Part shown: piece after piece, positions 22,899 to 31,028 of the stretch
Numbering within the stretch: the stretch's first letter is position 1
How the letters are laid out: each line of letters opens with the position of its first letter
Assembly (NCBI RefSeq): GCF_002086485.1
Contig: NZ_MVHF01000062.1
Coordinates: forward strand, 1-40,476
From: Mycobacterium aquaticum
GTDB taxonomy: Bacteria; Actinomycetota; Actinomycetes; Mycobacteriales; Mycobacteriaceae
Direction: 5' to 3'
DNA: 40,476 bases
The notes under the pieces: model-generated
The model's input: only the letters and a program-made list of their open reading frames with translations
What the model was told of the DNA's origin: nothing
Database searches by the model: none
Translations under genes and position numbers: made by a program

Positions 22899-23513
22899 TT
22901 ACGTGTTGTTGCCGAACAGCTCCCGCGTGAATTCACGCATGCCGCTGGGCTTTTCGGGTTTGTCGCCGTTGCCCTGGTCGGCAACGTAGTTGTTGTTCTT
23001 GCGCTTGCCGCCTGATTGGGCGAGCAGCCGAGCGGCCTGCTTGAGCAGCAGATCGGGATCGGTAGCGGTGAGGAACAGTTCCGCGTCCTCGTCGGCGATC
23101 TTGTGCAGCGCCACCAGGTGCGCCTTGAGTCCCTCGGCGACTTTCGCCGGCACGCCGGCAACTTCGGCTTCGGCTTTGGCGATGCGGTCGGCTGCCTTCT
23201 GGGCTTCCGACTTGTTCGCCTCTTCAATCTCGGCCAGTTTCTTGGCCGCCGCAGCGTTGGCCTTGGCCCGGGTCTCCTGCTCACGGGCCTTGCCCTTCCA
23301 AAACTCCACTGTTTCAGTGGGTTTCTTGTCGCCATCGGCACCCTGCGACCCCGTTGCGGCGTCACCTTGACCACCGTCGCCGTCGCCGTCGCCGGCGCCG
23401 CCGTCGCCCTCACCGCTTCCGCCCATGACCGGCCACCAGGGACCGCGCTTGCCGATGCCGATGGCGCGAAGCCCCGTCGTCGGGTGGATGGGCAGCTCGT
23501 TGATTTCAGACAT
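22899..23513 (-). CDS. Scaffolding protein
   Basis: 204 residues. An N-terminal Gly/Asp-rich linker (about 30-60) leads to a long charged coiled coil (about 65-130: KGKAREQETRAKANAAAAKK, then AEIEEANKSEAQKAADRIAK) and a C-terminal helix with TRELFGN that may contact the capsid. Placement directly before the capsid gene and the coil identify it as the internal scaffold directing procapsid assembly. Confidence 0.88.
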   Translation of the reverse strand: MSEINELPIHPTTGLRAIGIGKRGPWWPVMGGSGEGDGGAGDGDGDGGQGDAATGSQGADGDKKPTETVEFWKGKAREQETRAKANAAAAKKLAEIEEANKSEAQKAADRIAKAEAEVAGVPAKVAEGLKAHLVALHKIADEDAELFLTATDPDLLLKQAARLLAQSGGKRKNNNYVADQGNGDKPEKPSGMREFTRELFGNNT

Positions 23514-23641
23514 GCGTGTTTCTCCCGTTTCGGGTAGTCCTCTGCCGTTGCGGCCGAGGTGGTTTCAAGGGGGGTGACGTCCGGGGACGTCGAATAGCCG
23601 CCCCACGTTGCGCGGGAACGGTCGAATAGGGGGCCTACGGC
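23514..23641 (-). promoter_or_regulatory. 128-bp gap with inverted and direct repeats before the scaffold gene
   Basis: This is one of the largest gaps in the head genes. It contains a perfect inverted repeat GACGTCC-GG-GGACGTC (23576-23591) and two direct copies of GTCGAATAG (near 23589 and 23621). On the minus strand it lies between the RMF-like gene and the scaffold gene. It could hold a promoter, a transcript-processing site or a weak terminator. No clear -10 element was seen. Confidence 0.4.
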
Positions 23642-23845
23642 CTACGCGTCGTTGGCGTCGGTCCGGTTGGCGAGATAGCGCTGCATCGTGGGGGTCGAGT
23701 ACAGCCGTGCGAGGGTCATGTCCTCGTAGCCGGCGGCCCAGAGCTTGGCGAGGGCCAGCGATTTACCGGCGTAGGGGTTGACGTCACCGAGCTGCGCGGC
23801 GCGGCCCTCGGCCCGCGCGCGCTTGCAATCCTCGGGCGTGATCAC
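23642..23845 (-). CDS. Small RMF/CrpP-like protein
   Basis: 67 residues. The pattern CKRARAEGRAAQLGDVNPYA, then LAKLWAAGYEDM, resembles the ribosome modulation factor/CrpP-like fold, which has a conserved R-x-x-G, N-P-Y and W-x-x-G-Y. Such proteins are common in phages and plasmids, mostly of unknown role. The start overlaps the MuF gene stop (ATGA), so it is translated with that protein. A head-associated or ribosome-directed role, or partner of the MuF C-terminal domain, are possibilities. Confidence 0.6.
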   Translation of the reverse strand: MITPEDCKRARAEGRAAQLGDVNPYAGKSLALAKLWAAGYEDMTLARLYSTPTMQRYLANRTDANDA

Positions 23846-25635
23846 TGCAAGAAGTCCTCACCGGTGGCGGTGTATCTGCGTAGAGAGTACTGCCCGGAGA
23901 GCACCATCTTTTTGAAGATCTGCCGGGTGATCCGCCCGCCGTGCTCGTCGAACCATGCCGCCATGTCGCCGCTCATCATCTCGCGTGCCTTCTTATCGCT
24001 GACATACCAGAGGTTTTTGGGGTTTACCTTGCCGTCGTAGCGGGCGCTGAGCATGAACCCGTTGGTGGCGTTCTCGGCCTCAATGGCGAGCTCGCTGATG
24101 TGCTTGTGGAACGCCGAGGAGAGCAGCTGCTCGAAGTTGTCGCCCGGTAGACCCTCCAGGCGGGCCATGCGGGTGAAGTCGCGCCGGCGGATCGACTCGA
24201 CGGACTTGCCGGTGACCTCGGCCTCAGCCTCGGCCGGGTCATACCCCTGGTCGATCTTGGCCAGGATCTCATCGGATTGCGCGTTGACCTTGGCCGACCG
24301 GCGGGCGCGGTCGCGTTCGCGCCGCCGTTCCTTGCGTTGGGCGGCTTTGCGTTCGGCGTCCTCGAGGTTTTCCAGTGCGATGGCGGCCCGTTCGACACGG
24401 TCGTCGTCGCCAGAGGCGATGGCCTCGTCGAGTTCGCGTGCGGCCCGTTCCATCGGGGTGACCGGCTTGGCGGCCGGCGCCGGCATGCTGTGCAGGTCTT
24501 CGGCATCGACGCGGCGCCAGTACTCGACGGCGGCCCGGTGCGCATCCTCGGCATCGAGCCACGCGGCGATGTCTTTGGGATCAGGAGTGTCGCCGGGATC
24601 GGCCAGCCCAGTGTGGCCACCGCCGCCGGGGTCCTTCGGTCCACGTGGCCCGTCGGTGCCCGTTTTCGGAGCCGGTGCCGCATCTTTGGCGGGCCCGGCG
24701 GGCCGGGTGCGGGCCGCGGGCACCGAGGCTGCGGTGCGCTCGCGTTCGATGGCTTCCATGCGGCCCACGACGGCCGTGATGTCGATCGCGCCGTATTCGC
24801 CTTTGGTCTGGCCGTCTTTGGCAGCACCACGAACGGCCGCCATGTAGTCCTGTTCCCACTGCTCGACGTAGGCCGGCGGTTCGTAGGTGTCGCCCGGGCG
24901 CACACAGACCGCGACGCAGTGGCAATGGTCGTGGTACTTCTCGCCGAGCGGGCGGGTGCCGCGCGTGCGGCCGATGCTGGCCCGGGTGTTCCCGACGCTC
25001 TTGCCGGCCGCTGCGGCTTGCCGAGCGTTGCGGTACACCGCGCGGCGATCCAGTGCCTCGTCACGGGTCATCAGGCCGCCGTGGATGGCTCTGCGGTCCG
25101 CTTCGGTCAGGTCCACCCCGCGGCCCACGACGCGGGTCGCTGCGGCCTCTGAGGTGTATACCGCGCGACGGGTGGCCAGCATGCGGCAGAACGCGCAGGC
25201 GTTGGCCGAAGCGTGGCGGGCCCACCGGGCGCCCTTCTCGCGGTCGACGTTGTGGATGATCGTGTCGCGCGACCCGTCGAACACCGCGCGCATCGCCGAG
25301 CCTTGCAGCGCGGGAATCGGTTTGGCTTGCAACAAGGCCCACCGCGCGGAGGCCGCCAGCCGGTCGGCCGGCACCAGGTCTGTGGGAACGTCCGGGACGA
25401 ATTCCTGACCCGGTGGCTGAGGGCCGACGGGTTGGTCTGCGTAGAACGTCGCGGTGGTCTGAGCGGCCAGGTCCAGGTAGGGCATCGCCAAGGCCGGGTA
25501 GGCCTCGGTGAGGAACGCCAGCGCTTCTCTCTGGTCGAGCCGGTCGATCCGGCTCAGCAGCCGCTCCACCTTCACGCCGAGGTCGGCGGCCAGCTGCGTG
25601 AGCAGCAGCTGAAACTCAGGAACCGCTACCGGCAC
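23842..25635 (-). CDS. MuF-like minor head protein with long C-terminal extension
   Basis: 597 residues. The N-terminal helical part (1-130) and the MuF domain (about 130-250) include ANACAFCRML (Cys147, Cys150) and YHDHCHCVAVC (235-244), a likely metal site. A Pro/Gly-rich linker (about 300-355) and a charged coiled coil (about 400-460) lead to a distinct C-terminal domain (about 465-597), with NPKNLWYVSDKKAREMMSGD and ending DFLQ. MuF proteins enter the procapsid through the portal. C-terminal cargo domains can be enzymes or toxins, but this one is not identified. Confidence 0.85.
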   Translation of the reverse strand: MPVAVPEFQLLLTQLAADLGVKVERLLSRIDRLDQREALAFLTEAYPALAMPYLDLAAQTTATFYADQPVGPQPPGQEFVPDVPTDLVPADRLAASARWALLQAKPIPALQGSAMRAVFDGSRDTIIHNVDREKGARWARHASANACAFCRMLATRRAVYTSEAAATRVVGRGVDLTEADRRAIHGGLMTRDEALDRRAVYRNARQAAAAGKSVGNTRASIGRTRGTRPLGEKYHDHCHCVAVCVRPGDTYEPPAYVEQWEQDYMAAVRGAAKDGQTKGEYGAIDITAVVGRMEAIERERTAASVPAARTRPAGPAKDAAPAPKTGTDGPRGPKDPGGGGHTGLADPGDTPDPKDIAAWLDAEDAHRAAVEYWRRVDAEDLHSMPAPAAKPVTPMERAARELDEAIASGDDDRVERAAIALENLEDAERKAAQRKERRRERDRARRSAKVNAQSDEILAKIDQGYDPAEAEAEVTGKSVESIRRRDFTRMARLEGLPGDNFEQLLSSAFHKHISELAIEAENATNGFMLSARYDGKVNPKNLWYVSDKKAREMMSGDMAAWFDEHGGRITRQIFKKMVLSGQYSLRRYTATGEDFLQ

Positions 25636-27094
25636 TGGCCGCGGCCTGTTGTGCGGTACCCGGTGCGGGCGCCGGAACTTCGGTGACCGGGGAGGCGGTC
25701 AGCTTGTCGACCAGCGACCCCGCCTGGGCGCGACCCTTTTGCGCCATGGCCCGCTTGACGTCCCGATCGGACAGGCCGAGCAGCTCCAGGCCGACCTCAG
25801 TCTCAGCGAGCCAGGGCACCGCGGCGAGTTGCTTCATGCCGGCGTCGGCGACAGCCGAGCGCGACAGGTAGGCCGGTGGGCGCCACTTGGTGTCGATGCT
25901 CGCCCATGCGGCCGGGATCTCGTCCAGGTCGTTCTTGATCGCGAGCGCGCGGGCCATGGAGCGGCGGAACGCCGGAGACCAGTCGTCGGTGGTGCCTTCG
26001 GCCTCGGCGATGAGCTGTTTCTCGGCGTTGTCGGAGCCGTCGGCGAGGCTGGTGTTGGTCTTGGCCTGTACCCCGAGCGCCGATACGGGCAGGTCGGTTT
26101 CGCCGGCGAAGTCGTTGGCGCACTGCTGAAACAGTTCTATGTGCGGGGCCGGTGAGGACTGCTGGAATTGCTTGACGTCGGCGCGGGCCAGCTTGTCGTC
26201 CGGCGCGTCGGGATCGTCGGCGATGCCTTTGATCCGGCCCATCATCGCCTTCCACGTCGGCAGCGGATTGCCCTGATCGTCGGTGAGCACCTCGCGCGGG
26301 TCCGCGCCGAGCATCCACAGTTCCGGGTAGGAGAAGAGGTCGCCGTGGCCTTCCATCCGGGTCAGCACGCGTAGTGCGCGATCCTGTAGCGACATCACCA
26401 CCCGCGAGATCCGCGAGGAACCGAACGGTCGCCCGACTCGGGGCTTGTAGATCAGTGCTTCCGCCGGCACGCCCCAGGGGTGGGGTTTGTCCTCGACCGT
26501 CCAGCGGCGACCCATGCTGGCCCTGGTCGCGGTGACGGTGCGGCCGTCGAGGTATAGCACCAAGCTCAGCGGGTTGCGTTCCTCGTCGCGCTTGAGCACT
26601 GAGAGCAGGTTGTCCAGTCTGCGCGTGCGGCCGTTGAGTTCGCCGGTGGTGGTGATTGCGTCAGCGACATGGATCAGCGAGGCGGGTTCGTGCTCGGCCC
26701 CAGTGGTGTTGATCAGGAATGCGGGCCCGTGGATCAAGGAGGAGACACCGGCACTGGAGGATTCGGCACCGAAATAGTTCTCATCCCACACCTCTTGGTA
26801 GCCAAGGGAATCCAGGTCGCCGTCTACCCAGGTGTAGCCGTCGAGGTTGCAGCGCCGCGCGAGGATATCCACAGCTTTTGCCGACCAGCCGAGCACCAGG
26901 CCGAGTTTGAAGTACTCCGGGGGCACCACACCCGATCCGAAGCGGCGGACCGCGTGACGACCGTCGTAGTAGCAGGCGCGGAGGTAGTTGCGCGGTCGAC
27001 GCTTGTCCAGTTCGCCGAGCAGGCCATTGATCAGGGCATTGTCGTCGCTGCCGATACCGGGCAAACGCACTCGGGCAGTTTCGGTGGAGGTCAC
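25616..27094 (-). CDS. Portal protein
   Basis: 492 residues of the SPP1 gp6-like portal class. It has an early helical region (NALINGLLGELDKRRPRNYL), the conserved clip/wing segments (VGRPFGSSRISRVVMSLQDR) and the ELFQQCANDFAGETDLPVSA stretch typical of actinophage portals, with a Pro/Ala-rich tail. It forms the dodecameric DNA channel at the head vertex. The start overlaps the TerL stop and its end overlaps the MuF start by 20 bases. Confidence 0.92.
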   Translation of the reverse strand: MTSTETARVRLPGIGSDDNALINGLLGELDKRRPRNYLRACYYDGRHAVRRFGSGVVPPEYFKLGLVLGWSAKAVDILARRCNLDGYTWVDGDLDSLGYQEVWDENYFGAESSSAGVSSLIHGPAFLINTTGAEHEPASLIHVADAITTTGELNGRTRRLDNLLSVLKRDEERNPLSLVLYLDGRTVTATRASMGRRWTVEDKPHPWGVPAEALIYKPRVGRPFGSSRISRVVMSLQDRALRVLTRMEGHGDLFSYPELWMLGADPREVLTDDQGNPLPTWKAMMGRIKGIADDPDAPDDKLARADVKQFQQSSPAPHIELFQQCANDFAGETDLPVSALGVQAKTNTSLADGSDNAEKQLIAEAEGTTDDWSPAFRRSMARALAIKNDLDEIPAAWASIDTKWRPPAYLSRSAVADAGMKQLAAVPWLAETEVGLELLGLSDRDVKRAMAQKGRAQAGSLVDKLTASPVTEVPAPAPGTAQQAAASAGSGS

Positions 27095-28569
27095 AGGACG
27101 CCTCCCCTCCTTCCTGATCGCGTTGAATCCCTTGCTGGTCGGTGCTTTTCGGTGGCCCCGGCCAAGGCCAAGGTGACCGCCACGAGCGGATGAATGATGG
27201 CCGTCGAGTCGCGGCGGTCATATCCCCATCCGCCGGCCTCGGCGATCGGCCGGCGCCGCGCGCCCTTGAGCGCGTTGGTCACGGACTCCTGGCCGGCGTG
27301 GGTGACGGTGCCGGCCTTGCCGCGGGTCTGGAACAACAGGCAGCCCTTGGCCATGTAGCGGGCCGTGGAGCGGATCACGGTGACCTTGCGGGCCTTGAGA
27401 CCGGGGATCATCTGCGCGGCCGGGGACAGGTCGTCGATGACCACCGGGATGCGTCGGCCGGCCGTCTTCGCGATCCAGTCGATGGCGGCCGCGACATCGG
27501 ATCCGGCCCACACTTCCTCGACGTGGGCGGTGGGCCCGTCGATCCAGGCTGCCCCGACCGAGATGTCCATGCCGTGGGACATGTCCACCCCGAGAGCGTC
27601 GGGTGCCACGTCGTCGTCGGGCCCGGCGCCGAACAGCTTGCGCCACTGACCGTCCCTGATGATCGCCAGGTGAACGCTGACCTTGGGCCAGATGCCGAAC
27701 CCCTCACGGCGGAAAGCGTCGTCGGACAGCATCTTGCGCATGCGGCGGATCGCGCGTTCCCCGGTGCGGTGCGGATATGACGGGTTGGCTTTGCGGAGCT
27801 GGTCGCGGTCGTCGAGCTCGGCGTCCGCGTCGGCCGAGAACTCGATGAACAGTGACAGTTCGGTGCCGACGCCGTGTACCGATGGGTTGTCCTCGTCGGC
27901 CCAGGTGCTGCTGACCGAGTCGAGCGCGTCCTGGCGCTGCATGGTGAACACTTCGCCCGGGTCAGTCGGCCGGGGTGGGGTGCCCATCATGAACAGCAGC
28001 GGATTCTTGACGGTGTTCATGGTCGGAATCAGGTCGTCCATCGCCTTTTCGGTGACCCGCTGAGCTTCGTCGAGGATCAGGATGCCGACGCCGGTGAACC
28101 CGAGACCGAAGCCGTTTTCTCGGGCTCCGAACAAGATTCGTGACCCGTTGTGCAGGAATATGCCTTCGTCTCCGTGCGAGTCGGAGATATCGCGGATGTG
28201 CGGCCAGCATTTGTCGGTCCTGGCCATGGCTTTCATCGAGTCGAACGTCTCGCGGGCGGTCTTGAAGCGGTGCGCGGTCCAGATCACCGTCAGGCCGGGA
28301 ATGATCAGCGCCAGCGCGAACACGATGGCCCCGATCAGGTAGGTCTTACCGACCTGGCGGGGTATGGAGATGACGATGGTGTCGGCGGCGTAGAGGCCTT
28401 CGGCGTCGAGAGCGAGGATCAGCCGGCCGGCGCCGTCCTGCCAGTTGTCGAAGCCCCAGCCGAGGTTGGCGCAGGTGTCGCGGACCTTGGGCCAGGCGGT
28501 CGAGACGATGCCGGCCGGTTGGATCAGGTGGCGGGCGACCTCAGATAGCCGAGGCGTCCCAGAGTTCAT
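27091..28569 (-). CDS. Terminase large subunit
   Basis: 492 residues. The ATPase domain has a Walker A-like PRQVGKT (residues 70-76) and Walker B LILDE (164-168). The C-terminal RNase H-like nuclease has acidic motifs ALGVDMSHGMD (about 338) and PVVIDDLSP (about 388). It cuts and pumps DNA into the procapsid through the portal encoded next. The gene overlaps the preceding zinc-finger protein by 29 bases. The N-terminal segment up to residue 45 matches actinophage TerL. Confidence 0.93.
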   Translation of the reverse strand: MNSGTPRLSEVARHLIQPAGIVSTAWPKVRDTCANLGWGFDNWQDGAGRLILALDAEGLYAADTIVISIPRQVGKTYLIGAIVFALALIIPGLTVIWTAHRFKTARETFDSMKAMARTDKCWPHIRDISDSHGDEGIFLHNGSRILFGARENGFGLGFTGVGILILDEAQRVTEKAMDDLIPTMNTVKNPLLFMMGTPPRPTDPGEVFTMQRQDALDSVSSTWADEDNPSVHGVGTELSLFIEFSADADAELDDRDQLRKANPSYPHRTGERAIRRMRKMLSDDAFRREGFGIWPKVSVHLAIIRDGQWRKLFGAGPDDDVAPDALGVDMSHGMDISVGAAWIDGPTAHVEEVWAGSDVAAAIDWIAKTAGRRIPVVIDDLSPAAQMIPGLKARKVTVIRSTARYMAKGCLLFQTRGKAGTVTHAGQESVTNALKGARRRPIAEAGGWGYDRRDSTAIIHPLVAVTLALAGATEKHRPARDSTRSGRRGGVL

Positions 28570-29146
28570 TGCTGGTGGTGGCGACGAGCGCGCCGTCTTG
28601 GCCTTCGCCGGCGGCGGCGGCCAGCGCGGCCAGTTCGCGGCTGATGTCGGCCTGGCGGTGAGTCAGCGCCGACAGCGCGGTGGGACTGGTCCGGGTGTCG
28701 TCGAGAGCGCGAGCGACCCGGGCACGCAACGTGGTCAGCCGGTCGCGGTTGACCGGCTCGCCGGACAGGTCGGCGATCTCACGCAGGAGTTCGAGCTGGC
28801 GGCGCACGAGCGCGGCCAGCGCCGTGGCATTGGTCCCCGGGCTGGCGATCGACTGGGCGACCCGCGCGCTCATCGCGATGAGCTGCTGCAGCTCGTCACC
28901 GGATTCGGCAGCGGTCAGCACCGACGCGGCAGGCGCCGCAGTGGCGGCGCCCGGGACAGTGCCGTCGGCGCGGACGAGGGCCAGGTGCCGGCCCGGTGCG
29001 GGCGTGTCGCTGAACAGGACGTGATCCTTGGGCCGGCCAGCTTGACGGCAGTCCTGGCACTGCCGTGTTCCCCCCGGAAGTGATCTGCTACCCCCCCAGA
29101 GCATCTTGCCGCAGCTTGAGCAGGGCGTATCGGGGTTGCGTGCCAT
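28541..29146 (-). CDS. Zinc-finger terminase small subunit candidate
   Basis: 201 residues. An N-terminal zinc knuckle (Cys9, Cys12, Cys30, Cys33: CSSCGK...CQDC) precedes a helical domain (about 75-190) with repeated SPGTNATALAALVRRQLELL and TSPTALSALTHRQADISREL units. Proteins with this zinc head directly before TerL act as small terminase or DNA-recognition partners in several actinophages. The helical repeats look like the phage-terminase P27-like layout. A strong ribosome-binding site (AAGGAGGTGA) precedes ATG 29146. Confidence 0.75.
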   Translation of the reverse strand: MARNPDTPCSSCGKMLWGGSRSLPGGTRQCQDCRQAGRPKDHVLFSDTPAPGRHLALVRADGTVPGAATAAPAASVLTAAESGDELQQLIAMSARVAQSIASPGTNATALAALVRRQLELLREIADLSGEPVNRDRLTTLRARVARALDDTRTSPTALSALTHRQADISRELAALAAAAGEGQDGALVATTSNELWDASAI

Positions 29147-29265
29147 CGTCGATCACCTCCTTGCCTGTGGATCGAAAAACAAAGAAAAGCCCAGGGAGAG
29201 AGGGCCGCCTATGCCGTGAGGGGCGGCGGCCGACCCCCTCGGGTCGACCGCCCAGGGGGGTGGGC
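29147..29265 (-). terminator. Highly structured gap downstream of HNH gene, with U-rich tail
   Basis: The 119-bp gap contains an inner hairpin pairing GGTCGACCCG with CGGGTCGacc-type arms and outer arms AAGCCCA/TGGGCTT. On the minus strand the outer arm is followed by TTTTCTTTGTTTTT. It is a candidate terminator or attenuator between the HNH gene and the packaging genes. The remaining part holds the ribosome-binding site for the terminase gene. Confidence 0.55.
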
Positions 29266-29613
29266 TTAGTCGGACCACCAACGCCGTGCGGTCACGAAGG
29301 TGATGCCCGCGGGAAGGTCATTGATGTCTTTGTCGGACTTGTCGCGGTTGCACTTGCGGTGTGCCGGGACGATGTTGTCGATCGTGTCCGATCCACCTTT
29401 GGCCAAGGCCTTCAGGTGATCGATGGTGAATTCCAGCGGATCGAGGTAGTCCGCGTCGTAGTCGATCGGCTCGCCGCAGTGGTAGCAGTCGGGCTTCGGG
29501 CCGTATGGGCTCGGCGGTAGGCCGAGCCTGATGATCCGGCGGTGCTTGTCGCGTGTCGTGGTGTTGCGCTGGACCCTGCGTGCACCGCCGCGGCCTGCTC
29601 GTCCTGTCCTCAT
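29266..29613 (-). CDS. HNH endonuclease
   Basis: 115 residues with CxxC (Cys43, Cys46: CYHCGEP), a core IDH (Asp65, His66), Asn80 and HRKCNRDKS (His85, Cys88). Together these form a beta-beta-alpha metal finger nuclease. HNH proteins next to terminase are part of the packaging nicking step in many long-tailed phages. It is the first gene of the leftward late operon. A perfect Shine-Dalgarno, GGAGGTG, lies before ATG 29613. Confidence 0.9.
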   Translation of the reverse strand: MRTGRAGRGGARRVQRNTTTRDKHRRIIRLGLPPSPYGPKPDCYHCGEPIDYDADYLDPLEFTIDHLKALAKGGSDTIDNIVPAHRKCNRDKSDKDINDLPAGITFVTARRWWSD

Positions 29614-29644
29614 TTCACCTCCGGCGAAGGTAGCTAGAAACGAG

Positions 29645-29703
29645 GAAACCCCCAGGTCCGAAGGGGTTCAGACATGGGGGTACCGACTCGGGAAGGGATA
29701 TTA
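29645..29703 (-). promoter_or_regulatory. Extended -10 promoter and hairpin ahead of the late operon
   Basis: On the minus strand TGCTAATAT (29706-29698) fits an extended -10 element. No clear -35 lies 17 bp upstream. Just downstream is a hairpin with arms CCCCCA/TGGGGG (29649-29654 and 29675-29680) and inner GTC/GAC pairing, followed by TTT. The hairpin may end the upstream early transcript or attenuate this promoter. It is the best candidate for the late operon start but remains inferred. Confidence 0.45.
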
Positions 29704-29788
29704 GCAGGTCAGGATGGACATATCTGCGCAGCACGGTTCTAGCGGTGTGTTGCCGCTCAGCTCGGCGAGTTGCTACGCGGGCCCTACG

Positions 29789-30088
29789 TCAGGCCGGTTG
29801 GGCGCACGATGCTCGGTCACAGTGGCGACCTTTGACACAGTCATCGCAAGCGCATTCGCATGGACCATCGGGGATGAGGGTTGGACCGTCGCCGTCGAGC
29901 GTGCCTACCTTGAACCACCCAGCCTCAGCACGGCCGCCGTCGGTGGTTCCGGGCCCGAACATGCGCAGCGGGTCACTGTTGCGCGGCCCGGCCCACACCT
30001 CGCCCAGCGGTACGGCTTCACACGGTTCGATGAGTTCTCCGAACGCACCAAGTGCAGAACCAAGGTCAATTGGCTTGTCGCTCATCAT
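29789..30088 (-). CDS. Cysteine-rich small protein
   Basis: 99 residues starting MMSDKPIDLGSALGAFGELI. The C-terminus has a dense metal-binding cluster, CECACDDCVKGRHCDRASC, with six cysteines and a histidine. The middle has WFKVGTLDGDGPTLIPDGP. Similar small Cys-rich proteins are common in mycobacteriophage early regions. It ends at a TGACGTA junction shared with its neighbours. Zinc binding is likely; I do not know the function. Confidence 0.65.
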   Translation of the reverse strand: MMSDKPIDLGSALGAFGELIEPCEAVPLGEVWAGPRNSDPLRMFGPGTTDGGRAEAGWFKVGTLDGDGPTLIPDGPCECACDDCVKGRHCDRASCAQPA

Positions 30089-30101
30089 GCATGTCCTTAC
30101 G

Positions 30102-30332
30102 TCAGTTCGAGTAGCTAGCGGCGGCGAGTGAGCCTTGGTCGCAGTCGACGTGCCAGGTGTAGCTGGCGTACTCGCGGTCTTCGTCGTCTTCGGCCCTCCA
30201 TGGGGTGGAATCGTGGGTGAGGTCGTAGACGCGCTCGCCGCCCTTGAATGGCTGGCTGCACACGGGGCAGAGCGCGGTCCCGCTCATGAAGATGTCCCGC
30301 CCGACCGTGAATCGTTGTGCGGTATCGCTCAT
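30102..30332 (-). CDS. Small zinc-finger protein
   Basis: 76 residues from ATG 30332. Zinc ligands are CPVCSQPF (Cys22, Cys25) and WHVDC (His61, Cys64), a CxxC...HxxC finger. The acidic middle has WRAEDDEDREY. Similar compact zinc proteins recur in mycobacteriophages, possibly as anti-host or DNA-binding factors. Both ends lie at the recurrent stop/Shine-Dalgarno junction sequence seen in this block. Confidence 0.68.
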   Translation of the reverse strand: MSDTAQRFTVGRDIFMSGTALCPVCSQPFKGGERVYDLTHDSTPWRAEDDEDREYASYTWHVDCDQGSLAAASYSN

Positions 30333-30346
30333 CTCGGTTCCTTCTG

Positions 30347-30793
30347 TCAGGTAAGCGGCGGGCAGATCTTGCACGCATCGCGCGACCCTGGATGGACGAA
30401 TGGCCCGCTGTAGTAGCTCGGATGCACGACCGCGCCGCACGCCTGGCTCTGGTCTGTCCAGGGCAGCGTCAGCCCATCATTCGGGCGTCGAGGCACGACG
30501 TGAACGTGGGTGTGGAACACCGTCTGTGTGGCGTCAGGTCCGATGCTGGTGATGATGTTGGCCTGCAAGCCTTGCGTGTTCACGTAATCGGCGGCAACAG
30601 CCATCAGCATGGCCGCGCGGCGAGAGGAGTGGATATCGACTGCCGCACTCTCGTCGTGGTCCCAGTGGATGACCAGGACGTGGCCCTCGGTCACTGGATT
30701 GAGCGGGTTGACGATGGCGACGCATCCGCCCATCCACTTCTGGACGATGTCCAGGTTTCCCCAGTTCGGTTTGCAGAACGGGCATTTCGTCAT
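30347..30793 (-). CDS. HIT-family hydrolase with N-terminal zinc motif
   Basis: 148 residues. The histidine triad HTHVHVVP (His94, His96, His98) is the active site of HIT nucleotidyl hydrolases, and VTEGHVLVIHWDHDES is the upstream substrate-binding part. The N-terminus CPFCKP and a C-terminal CKIC could hold a zinc. HIT enzymes cleave dinucleoside polyphosphates or nucleotide conjugates. In a phage it might act in nucleotide salvage or in neutralising a defence signal (speculative). It has a strong ribosome-binding site (AAGGAGG). Confidence 0.85.
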   Translation of the reverse strand: MTKCPFCKPNWGNLDIVQKWMGGCVAIVNPLNPVTEGHVLVIHWDHDESAAVDIHSSRRAAMLMAVAADYVNTQGLQANIITSIGPDATQTVFHTHVHVVPRRPNDGLTLPWTDQSQACGAVVHPSYYSGPFVHPGSRDACKICPPLT

Positions 30794-30900
30794 GTTCGCC
30801 TCCTTACGTCAGCCGCCGGAGGCCTGCCGGACCCTCGCGGCTGCGTGAGTACCGCATCGCCGGAACGGCGACCGGCGCATGATTCGTGTAGTCTCGGCAC

Positions 30901-31017
30901 GCCGGTGTAGCTCAATCGGCAGAGCCCTGAGGATCGCGGCCACGAGTGTTGTCGATGCGCACGACAGCCGAGCCCTTCTGACGGAAGTTGCGGGTTCAAG
31001 TCCCGTCACCGGTACCA
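30901..31017 (+). tRNA. tRNA-like gene with oversized anticodon region
   Basis: Canonical parts are present: acceptor GCCGGTG pairing CACCGGT (one G-U), TA, D-stem GCTC/GAGC, variable AAGTT, T-arm GCGGG-TTCAAGT-CCCGT, discriminator A and encoded CCA. Between D-stem and variable region are 59 nt instead of about 18. That stretch contains a 5-bp/7-nt hairpin (TGTCG/CGACA with loop ATGCGCA). If that is the anticodon loop, the anticodon is GCG (Arg). An insertion, intron-like element or decayed gene are all possible. It is the only + strand gene in a leftward region. Confidence 0.6.
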
Positions 31018-31028
31018 CCTCTGTTACG

